This document shows, piece by piece, positions 52,592 to 62,119 of a stretch of DNA of 64,000 bases (within the stretch, counting starts at the first letter, position 1; every line of letters starts with the position of its first letter). The notes beneath the pieces are model-generated. The model ran no database searches. It saw only the letters and a list, made by a program, of their open reading frames with translations, and was not told the DNA's origin. The position numbers were made by a program, and so were the translations under genes. Source of the DNA: Cephalotrichum gorgonifer (lineage: Eukaryota > Ascomycota > Sordariomycetes > Microascales > Microascaceae); contig ONZQ02000023.1 in the NCBI GenBank assembly GCA_900312665.1, positions 62,001 through 126,000 of the forward strand. The letters are read 5' to 3'.

Positions 52592-54871
52592 TTATGGCTG
52601 CCCCAGGACCAGATTCCTTGTGAGCCTCATCTCATCCGCGTGGACCTCCAACGCCCTCCTCATCCTCATAGAATACTCCTCCGCCTTCTCCTCGAGCTCC
52701 ACGTCTCGTTGGCTGACCGCGCCGTCCTCGAAGTCCTTCGTCTCGAACCCCTTACCGGACGTAAAGGTTATCATGCCGAGCCTCTCCCCCGTCCAGAAGA
52801 CGATGTCGTCGGTGTTGATGCCCTCGCTGTGGCCGGCGTGCCGCGTCTGCGTGGAGAGGAGCTTGCGCGCGAAGTCCCCCGTATTTGCGCTCTGGTGGAA
52901 CATGGACGGGTAGGCGGGGTCATGCTTCTCGGCTGAGCCGATCCTGTGGCGGCGCAGCTCGGTAATTCCTGTGCGCAGTAGAGAGTCAGTCTCGGCATAG
53001 GCGGGCGCTGTTTTGGTCTCAAGACCATGGTGGTGGTGTGTTCCTTACCGTCGCGCTCGAACCACTTTACGTCCCCACATCCGTCCGAGAAGACGATCCG
53101 CGTCCCGTGAGGGATGGCTGAGAAGATCTTCGCGCTCGACGCCGTCTGCCTATTGAGCTGAGAAGATTGCTTGTCGTAGCCCCACGGCTTCTGCGGTCTT
53201 TGCGCACGACACCCCGCCGTGACATCCCAAGATCGTTCACCCAGGATCTTGCCCTGTCCCGATCGCAGGCCGGTGAGCTCGAGGCTCCCCTTGGTCTCGT
53301 ACTCCCCGGCGGCGATGAGCGTCTGGCCCTTGGCCATCTTGCTCTCGAGGATCGACTCCGGGGTAAGACCGCCCAGTCTCCTCTGGTGGGCGTCATTGAG
53401 GAAGGGGTAGGGCAGCGAGGTTAGGCTCACGAGCCGGGCGCCGGAGTGGATGGAGCCGAGTATGTGCGGCCACTTGCGTCGATCGTACCAAAGGATGCTG
53501 GGAAACCTTCCTGCCACGTAGATGTCGTTGGATATCGTATCTTGCAGCCCTGCCTCGGGGAGGTGATGGATGCACAGCGGTGTTGGTTGCGAAAGGGGCG
53601 CATACGGCGGTATGGGGTCGTCGCTGAATATTTGCGCGAAGAGATCGATCTTTTCGTCGTGGGTCGGCGAATGGGACCTCTTCACTCTGTGGTCGTGAAG
53701 ATGTAAGCCGAGCGCCGTCCCGACCGTCAACGGGACCCCGGGGCTGGCCTCCGACAGGGTGGTGATAGACCATTCGAACGTCTGCCTGCTGATGACGTCC
53801 AGGCGCTCCAAGTCGACCTCGATCAACTCTGTTACCTCGGATCGGGTCAGTTGCCGTTGGCTTTCTCTCGCCCCCGTTGACGATGGAAGGGAAGAGGGGG
53901 TTGCAGAGGCACTTACGGCTCTTGGCAGTGAAGAACGCCCGGTTGGACTGATTATCCACACTGACACACTCCGTGACGCCCGAGTTGATCCTCCTCGACC
54001 TCGAGGTCTTGGCAGACTCGTTCCCGCTATCCAACAGCATCCCTGGCCGACTGCTCCCCAAAATCGCCCCCCTCCGGCTCCTCGTACCGTTAACGTCGAA
54101 CAGGCAGACCGTCCCGTCCTCGAGCGGCGATACGGCGAACAGCGGGCCCACCGACGACTCGCGTTGCGCTCTGCACGGGTTGAGCAGCGCCAGACCCCGG
54201 ACCTCATTCAGCAGCCCGGTCGCGGTGCCGTCCTCGTGGGGGCTCTCGAACCAGTTGGTGGTGACGGGCCCATACCGGTGGATGTACTCGTCGTACCACG
54301 AGATCCGCTCCCCCGGATACGATGGGTCCCAATTCGCCCTGAGATGCTTCCTGCTTATTGCACGTATATTCTTCAGCTTCTGGCTGAGCAGCTGGGCCCT
54401 GTCGTGCGCCCTGGACGCCGGGGTGGAAGAGGTAGTCGCCGTCTGGACGGCCGCCGCCGTGGTCTCGTCCGCCGGGGTTGCCGGGGTCGCCGGCAGATTA
54501 TGCGTCGCGTTGAGATGGTTTATCTGGGACTGTATCAAGGCCTGCCAGTTCAGGAAATTTGAGAAAAAGCGGGACTGGTCGAAACACCGGGTCTGCCAGA
54601 GGCGGTCGTCGCGGCAGATGGTTCGGAACCGCTCGGAGACTAGCTGGAGGGCTGTGATAGTCTTTTCGTCCAGGTCTGGTTCGTGGCAACATAGGTTAGT
54701 ACAACGGGTATCAAACTAGAAACTTCACGTTACCGGGCGAAAGAGGGGGGAGGATAAGGACTGGAGAGGGCTACTGGGGTCGAGTAGACTGCACGCACAA
54801 GCTAGGATAGCTAGGAGGATCTCGTCGGGGAGATTCTCAATGTCCCTTCGGACTGTCGCATCAGAGGCCAT
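52592..54871 (-). CDS. F-box protein with C-terminal propeller-like region
   Basis: Four exons encode about 670-679 residues. The F-box starts NLPDEILLAILACACSLLD and continues ITALQLVSERFRTICRDDRLW, as in SCF substrate receptors. The rest (WYDEYIHRYGPVTTNWFESP, FAVSPLEDGTVCLFDVNG, GRFPSILWYDRRKWP, SDGCGDVKWFERDG, INTDDIVFWTGERLGMITF) shows spaced Trp/Asp strands like a WD-type propeller in fungal F-box proteins of unknown target. Secure junctions are 53917/53828 and 53049/52968. The first intron is ambiguous. Either exon 1 ends at 54775 (weak GTAGCC donor) and exon 2 begins at 54675, right after the branch site, giving a compact F-box; or exon 1 ends at 54734 (GTAACG) and exon 2 begins at 54661. 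Both keep the frame. Confidence 0.82.
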
Positions 54872-56306
54872 CGGGAGGGAAGCGAGCTTGGAAGCTGGGG
54901 AGAGGCGCACAAGCTTGGGACAGAGAATGATGCTGCAGGTTAAGGTTAACTAGGTGTGGGCGGGGACGAAACGGCAAGAGCGGGAGATAATAAAGGTAGA
55001 TCTTAAGGGCCGGCCTCGCGGATTAGGGCCAAGCACCAGAGTCCACAAACTACGAGTGCACACGGCCTTGGTGCTGTGCTCTGCGGGCGCGGAGGAGCTG
55101 AATCACCAATCTGCCTCATCGGAGGACAAACGGAGAACCTGCGAAGGATCTTGATGAATGGGGCCGGATGCAGAGCTTGGTGGGGAACGGGGTGGTGGCG
55201 AGACACCGAAGACGAGGGGGCGCCCCACTATGGTGCGTTAGCTCCAGGCGAGCAATCGGGATGGTGTGCACTAACCCCCCTGTCGTTTACTTTAGATCGT
55301 TGAACCCTTGCACTAGGCGAGAATTTAGATGGAGTTCAAGTTTCAACGCAGTACTTCTACACGATAGTCGCGCTGCAAGTAATACCGGAGTGACGCGAGT
55401 ACTCTCGTACTATCACCCTGAAATTTCACGTGGGTGGCAGATTGTAAGTCAGGGTAAGGATCCAATCCACAATTCTTCGCGGAAGGAGCCGGTTCGCGAC
55501 AGGGATATATACGAGTGTTACTTGTAGAAACAGGAGGCGTACGATAAGCTCTGTCGGAGCCTGCGATAACAATTAGTTAAGACTAGTCGAACCTGGCTGC
55601 CCTGAAAACCATCAGGCAAAAGCAAATGGCCAGCGGCAGACAGACTACTTCATACTTCAAGCCACCTCTCTCCGCTCCGGCCCGACCGACCCCGTAGCGG
55701 GATGTAACTAGTCAGAAGGCCTCCGGACGCCGCTGGTTTTGGGTTTCTGACACGTATTATATAGCATGCGACTCTCTATCGAGACTTCCACCAGCCATGT
55801 GCGGATAGGAGGAACCTACTCTTGGTATACAACGCCCGGATACGCCCGCAAGGTGGCTGGGTCCAGCATGTGAGACTTGCATCCTGCATGCTTGTACACA
55901 GGTAAGTACCTCGAACCGACACAAATACGGGGTCATGTTCTCTGTCTTTGGTCCAAAGCTTTTCTATATCGGTAATGTAATATATTCTTGAAGGAGGTAA
56001 TGTGGCAAGTACACCTTTCTTTCCCTCTCCGATGACGACCGTGCACGTCGTGGAGCGACCGAGGGTGTTCGTATCCAGTCAACGTTATCTCTTCAAGCTT
56101 TGAATCGAAGTCGAACGCCGCCACCTGCCAGGTGGAGGTGGGAACTAACTCAAAGGTGGCGTCTACTCGAAAATGCCCCCGCCCGGATCCGGTGCGTACT
56201 CTCTTTCAGTCACCGAGGAATCACCCGGGCTTCTATCCCATTCTCCTGCGATGAGCCTTCGTATCGTACTCGTACACACACGGATACTCCGCGCTCGCTC
56301 GCCCAT
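54872..56306. other. Interval between the F-box gene and the AA9 gene
   Basis: 1.4 kb, F-box gene promoter on the left and AA9 3' end on the right. Short frames have no recognisable product. No RNA gene seen. Confidence 0.45.
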
Positions 56307-57290
56307 CTAGCAGGTAGCGGGCTGGCCACCAGGAGCACTGTACGACGTGGGGACGGGGTCTATCCGCAAACCGTTAGCATGCCCGAGAACATCACATAGC
56401 ACCGGCCGTACAAAAAGAGCACTCACAGTAAATGTTAATCATGAGACCCGGGTCCGTAGGCGAGTACGACCCAGGGAACGAGAGCTTGTTCCCCTTGAGC
56501 CCCCCGCTGCCACCGGTGACCTTCAGTTGAGCGCAGGAGATGTAGAGCTGCGCGCCGCCCGGGCTGCTGGCGCTGTGCAGAGCGATGTGCTCGATCCTGA
56601 GCAGGTACTCACCGTCCTCGAGGCATGAGGGCAGCTTGACGGGGACGGACTGGAGGCCGTTGGAGGGCCAGGTGAGGCCGCTGGGCGAGATGTTGGGGCC
56701 CTCATACAGGATCTTGGACCAGACGGCCCCCGAGCCGTCGAACTGGGAGACGGGGGTCCCGGCGGGCGCCTTGGCGATGTAGACGTTCAGTGAGCCAGGG
56801 TGGGAGATGCTGGCGCGGGCGTTGAAGTCTATGGTCGTGCCGGCCTTGACGTCGAGGGTCTTGACGTTTGCGGCGTTCATGGTGGTTTGGTAGCACTTGG
56901 GGTTATGTTGTTAGCCGGTTCCTCTTCTGCCAGCTGTAAGGTGGATGAGGAGGGCTTACGGTCATCTCGCGGCTCCCGACATCTGTGACGGGCCCATTGC
57001 TCTGGCTAACCGAGTGTTAGCAAGATTTCCATCTCTAGGCAGGGTGTTTCTCTTTTTAACTTACTAGTTGTTGGTCTGGCGTACGTATTCCCAGTCCGCG
57101 GTCTTCTGACCGTTGTACGTGACGGAGGGGAAGACATCTGGAGGAACCTCAGTCAGCCATGAGAAGGCATATGGGCCACACTCAGACCCCCTGGAGAGAC
57201 GGTGGCCGAGAGGTGGGTGTTAGTATAGCTTCACTTACAGTGAGCGTTGGCCACCGCGGCCAGGAGCGCAGCTACACCGAGGAACTTCAT
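56307..57290 (-). CDS. AA9 lytic polysaccharide monooxygenase, secreted
   Basis: Five exons, 57290..57239, 57137..57065, 57005..56960, 56895..56427 and 56359..56307, encode 230 residues. AA9 enzymes cleave cellulose and related glucans oxidatively with a copper ion held by a histidine brace. The signal peptide MKFLGVAALLAAVANA is followed directly by His18, the required N-terminal ligand of the mature enzyme (HYVFPSVTYNG). The second brace His89 lies in ISHPGSLNVYIAKAP. His164, Gln173 and axial Tyr175 are in HSASSPGGAQLYISCAQL. The last exon gives INIYYPVPTSYSAPGGQPAT and a terminal Cys. There is no cellulose-binding module or GPI signal. All four introns have standard borders; without splicing only the fourth exon would be seen. 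Confidence 0.93.
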
Positions 57291-58431
57291 CTTGATAATC
57301 GTCTAAGCACACAAATAAGGCAAAGTCGAGGGAAGAGTTGAGCGAGCAAGAGGGATAGGCTGACGAGAACAATGGATAGTGATCGTTGTCCCGGGTTTCT
57401 GTCTACTATATACACCAATATCCCGGCTGGGACCCGTCTAATATCTCTTATCCTCCTCCCTCCTCCCTCCCCCCGGACAGCATCCTGGCTCCTGAGCGCG
57501 CCAAGACCCGGGCAAGCGCACATCCATGTAATATGGTCGCAACCAGGCATAGAGGCCTCATCGAAAGAACCTGCGCGAACGCCGTAACGTCGATATTGCA
57601 ATATCTCCCACCACTGAAAGGGATGACATCGAAGGCCCCGTCAGTCCGGAGACCACCCTCTGCAGAGCCAAGGCGAGCACGGGGTAAATATCAACAGCCG
57701 GCGCCGGATAAAATTGCGTCGCCCCCCTCCTGCACCGCGCAGTAATTGAGATGAGCGCGAGATATAGTACGCTGGGCGTGTGGGAGTGGAGGGAACTTAT
57801 GGTTCCGCCCACATGATCTGGGGAAATTGATTGCAGGACCACAGACGGAGTAATTCGAGCCGTAGTTTTACTCAGTGTGTGCAAACTCTCTCCACCACCA
57901 TACAACCCATTCATATTGGGCATTCCCATCTCCTCCATCGTTTGTGGGCCCTACTGCCGCCCAATGTCCTCTTCTAGAAGGGCGGGTCCGGGCTCATACA
58001 CCCCGGATCGAGTGCCGAGGAGGCGCATCCCGCGATTCTGCGCCCCTCGAATCAAGATCAAAGACGGACTGCATTTAGTAGGTGACGGCAGGTGTGCCTC
58101 TTGGACGACACCACCTTGTTGTCTATCTATAGAAAACCCGGTTTTGACATTGGTGGCACAGCGACTGCCCATCCGTCCGCCATCAACATGGAACAATATG
58201 TCACCACCCGTTCATTTGGCCTCAAAGAGTGCCCAACGACGAATGGTGGCGGGTGGCAAGGAGCCGCCGACAAGTAGATCTGCAAATTAATGCCGTCCCC
58301 AACAGGACCATGCCATCCGAATCTACTCATTTATGCAAGAATGCCACTTTTATGCAATAGTCTTGTTGCCGTGAAGCCTGCTTTTGTTACTTCATGTGCT
58401 TCGTTATGGAATATCATCGAACCAACCAACT
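57291..58431. promoter_or_regulatory. Promoter interval of the AA9 gene
   Basis: 1.14 kb between the AA9 start and the pyruvate kinase stop, both on the minus strand. It contains a TATATA at 57407-57412 and a CCGGGG (minus strand, 57471-57476) that fits the SYGGRG site of the carbon-repressor CreA. Both assignments are inference. Confidence 0.4.
57407..57412 (-). promoter_or_regulatory. Candidate TATA box of the AA9 gene
   Basis: TATATA, 117-122 bp upstream of the AA9 start codon, a normal distance for an inducible fungal secreted-enzyme gene. Confidence 0.45.
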
Positions 58432-60225
58432 CTAAGGCGACGGGGCTTCAAGCGCCCCCGAGAGCACCGCCGCTTCCGCATCTGGGGTCAAAACCCTGAT
58501 AATACTTGTGTGTCCCGCTTCCTGCTTCCACCCCTGCACAACCACGACCGGGTCCGACATATTCAGTATCCTAAGATTCTGTGCTTCGGTGATGACCCAC
58601 TTTACGCGCGCGTCTACTTCCGTTCTCCACTGATGACTCTCCATCTTCGGGCCCGTGTAAATGAAAGGATATACCCCCCTAGAGAGGTGGCTATGGCCCG
58701 CGGCCGAGACGTTCCTCGAGACCATGAGGATGGGACAGATCGGCCTGTACTTCGAGACCAGCCGAGCAGTCTCCCCCGACGCAGACAGAACGATGATGGC
58801 CCCGGCGCCGTGGTGGAGAGAGGACCTCACCGCGGCCATAGCGCAGGCCTCCTCTACAGAGACGGGACGATCCACGCGGCCGCTCACCTCCTCGAAGCGG
58901 ACGAGATAAGGGATCGTGCCCTCGGCGACGAGGCACGTCTCGTGCATCTCCCTGACCGCCTGGACGGGGTAGTTCCCCATGGAGGTTTCTTTGGAGAGCA
59001 TGACACAGTCGGCGCCGTCTAGGATGGCGTTGCCAACGTCTGATATCTCGGCCCTGGTGGGCCGCGGGTTCTGGATCATGGATTCGAGCATCTGCGTTGC
59101 GCAGATGACGGGTTTGCCGGCGAGGTTGCAGAGACTGATCAACTTCTTCTGCGCGACGAACACCTGGGAACAGAAAAGTCAGGATGGTTCGGAGAGGCCC
59201 ACCAGGCACCCGGGGGGGTCCACGTTCGTTAGGGGCAGGAACATATTTACCTCTGCGTGGGGAAGCTCGACTCCAAAGTCGCCCCGAGCAACCATGACCC
59301 CGTCGGCCGCGGCGATGATCTCGTTGCACGCATAGAGGCCCTTGCGATCCTCGATCTTGGCGATGACTTGGATGTGCTTTCCCTCCTCGCCCAGTCCTTC
59401 CCTGACGTTGTGGACGTCGCTTGCTGAGCGGACGAGGGAGGCAAATATCATATCAACGCCATTTTCGATACCGAAGCGGAGGTCATGCCTGTCCGCGACC
59501 GAGAGAGAAGGCAAGTCGTAGTTCGCGTACGGAATGTTGACACCCTTTTTAGAGCGAAGAATTCCCCCATTTGGTGTTCGTACTCGCAAGCTCTTCTGGT
59601 CTAAAATCTCTTGTACTTCAAATTCAAGAGTACCGTCATCTATGAATATGGTTTGGCCCGGCTTGGCGGTGTGTGCGATATTCTTATAGTCGACGTAGCT
59701 GCATGTAAGTCAGAGCCGCCGCCCCGCCTCTCCTAACAAAACCAGCATGCTGCCCAGAACAATGGAAAACATTACCCCTAATTGGTTGACTTACATGTAC
59801 TCACCATCGCAGCACTCTGCGTACGCATCGTCGGTCGTCACAACCAACTCCTTCCCGGCGCTAATGACGACACTCTCGCCGCCCCGGGTCATCCCCGTCC
59901 GGATCTCGGGTCCCTTGGTGTCTAGCGCAATCGCTATAGGGCGACCCCGTTGGCTTTTCTCAAGTTCCCGGACATTCTTAATCACGGACCGGTGAGACTC
60001 GTAGTCCCCGTGCGAAAAGTTCAGGCGCACGACGCTGAGCCCGGCGGCCCGAAGCTCCCGGAGCGCCTCGAGGGAGCTGGTCTTGGGGCCGATGGTGCAT
60101 ATTATTCCCGTTCTTCGGTAGTTCCTTGGTCCTTGAGAGGCAAGGTGTCGGGCGGATGTACTTCCGACCTCGCCGACCCCGTCTAACTCGTAGTGTCGAG
60201 AGTAGTTCGTTTCCGGCCCGTCCAT
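58432..60225 (-). CDS. Pyruvate kinase (divergent isozyme)
   Basis: Exons 60225..59795, 59698..59251 and 59163..58432 encode 536 residues. The enzyme class converts phosphoenolpyruvate and ADP to pyruvate and ATP in the cytosol. Core motifs are present: RTGIICTIGPKTSS, VVRLNFSHGDYESH, IALDTKGPEIRTG, GVMVARGDFGVELPHAEVFV, KPVICATQMLESM and NPRPTRAEISDVGNAILDGA. The C-domain effector loop IIVLSASGETARLVSKYRP is also there. The segment that is normally LSGETAKGNYP reads LSKETSMGNYP (Lys351), and the N-terminus has a 35-residue polar extension. These departures suggest a second, specialised isozyme rather than the main glycolytic enzyme. The introns 59699-59794 and 59164-59250 join conserved blocks (EYIYVDYKN and HAEVFVAQKK). 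Confidence 0.9.
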
Positions 60226-60981
60226 GAAGTGCCACGATCGCTTGCGAGCTTGTACAAAACGTTTGCGACCAATGAGAAATTGGTTGACACTCCGTCCTAG
60301 GATTACGAGGAAATAAGAATAACATATATTAAGTACGGATTTTAGATCGGTAAGGCTAAAATAATGTAGCCGTTATGAGGACCATCCGTCATGGTTACGA
60401 CGGTGAGGTGCTCCAAAGCCAGGGCACACAGCCTTCGTTGGGACTTCTTAAACTACATAATACTCGAGGGCTATCTGGTGGCGAGGGTAGAAATGAATAC
60501 AGAGGGAGATGAAAAGAGCTCTATAAACTGTAAATATCACGTTGTTAACGTATTGTACGTAGCCTAGGCCAACAGCGCCACCTGGAGATTCCCACCAGCT
60601 TGGGCAAGCTCCGGGGATGGATGGGACGGCGTGGGAATACTGGCTACCCCACCATAGCTCCCCACCTTCATGTGTCCGTCGAGTCTGGCCTCGAATAGAC
60701 CGCACATCTCATACACACCAATGATTGTATGGGGGCCGCCCCACCAATAATGACTAAGCCACGAATCGATGCCCCAGCCGCCAACCCGAGACAGTCTCCT
60801 GATGCCTGTCCTTGCACGAGCCGACGACCGAGTACGACACTATCGATAACCTTGCCGAGAGCATACGCAACAAAACAACTCACGATCCCCGCTCCCAACC
60901 AAGCCAGGACACGATACAGCGGAACATACCAGATCCCACTCGGCTCCCCATTTCACCCCCGACTTCCCGGACCCCGTCAAG
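60226..60981. promoter_or_regulatory. Divergent interval between the pyruvate kinase and DUF1748 genes
   Basis: 756 bp. A hydrophobic frame on the minus strand (about 60670-60950) lacks an ATG at a sensible position and was not accepted. AT-rich around 60300-60560. Confidence 0.45.
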
Positions 60982-61563
60982 ATGGTGGTATGTGCCCGCA
61001 TCTCCCCTGCCTCGCTGCCCTCGCTCCCCCCCCCATCCGCGGCCAACCCGCGCTCCGGGCTCGTTCCAGTCTAAAACGTAGAAATCGCCAGCCTCTTCTC
61101 GGAATACTGACACTTTTCGGTCTCTGGCCTAAGCTTGGACGCCTCACCCACTACGCGTTTGACGCGGTGCTGTGTAAGCTGGCCCTCTACCCCCCCCTCC
61201 CTCCTCCCCCCTCTTCCCGGCCCCTCTCTTGCTAACCCTACTCCTCGCAGTCTCCGCCTTCCTAGCCGGCATGAAGCGATCAACAGGCCTTACGTGAGTC
61301 CCCGTCCCCGTCCCCTTCCCGCCCTACACACACAAACAAACACGCACGCCATACCGATACCGAAAAAGGCGCCCTTTAGACTCAGCCCGTTTCAGATGGG
61401 GGTGCTGACCCTTATTCCTATTAGTTTCAAGGCGAACAAAGCCACGGGCGAAAACGAAGAGATGACGAAGTGGGTCGACAAGTATCTCGGTATGGGCGAG
61501 TGGGTCATGGACCAGAGCATCGCCGTCGCTTCTACGAGCGGGTGGTTCGAGAGGAAGCGGTGA
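60982..61563 (+). CDS. DUF1748-type small conserved fungal protein
   Basis: Four exons, 60982..60987, 61134..61173, 61251..61293 and 61425..61563, encode 75 residues. The spliced protein begins MVLGRLTHYAFDAVLFSAFL, continues AGMKRSTGLTFKANK and ends MGEWVMDQSIAVASTSGWFE followed by RKR. This is the order seen in DUF1748 proteins, small conserved fungal proteins with one hydrophobic N-terminal helix; function is not established. The first coding exon is only six bases (ATG GTG) before a 146-bp intron. Introns have GTATGT, GTAAGC and GTGAGT donors and phases 0, 1 and 2. Because the exons are so short, simple open-frame methods see only the last one. Confidence 0.87.
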
Positions 61564-62119
61564 TCAAAATGCGCATCCCGCTGGATTTTCTTTCCATGCG
61601 AGAGGTCTCAGTTAGGCTAGACGGGACGCTGCTGAGGCACGACTTGGGGGGGAAACGGTGCTGAGAATGCTTCGGGCTTCGAGATCTGGGTCGTTAGTAG
61701 TCTCTACCCCCTCGTGCGAGCAGGCGTTCGTCAACAGCAGGGCCGCTAGGTAGCAGGGGCGTTTCGGGACTCTTTTTTTCATTATACGGCTGTCACATGC
61801 AATGTACATATATCATTATACCTCACCTAGGGAGTCTTCCGCCCTCGGAATCATCACTGGTTCGCATCTCTCCTCCCTAACGCTCTTCGATTTATCTCGC
61901 GAGAGCTTCTCGAAGCGCGTGCGCGCTAGCACCAAGCCAAAATATACAAGGTACATATTCGTTTGAATACAGTAAGTAGGTACGGACCAGCAGACAGGCT
62001 TGAGCCCAACCCGCCGCCCATACCCCACGAAATTATGTCCTCGATAAGACGGGGCGCAATGCCGAAACCCATGCTTCCCGACTATCCCTGAAACCCCAAC
62101 CCCCGTAATCGAACAAACC
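61564..62119. other. Tail-to-tail interval between the DUF1748 gene and the Atg28-like gene
   Basis: 556 bp, no recognised gene; presumably 3' untranslated regions. Confidence 0.5.

Noticed and set aside
60670..60950. Hydrophobic minus-strand frame resembling a membrane protein
   Set aside because: A stop precedes the hydrophobic part, no usable ATG exists, and I found no splice site that would attach a start.
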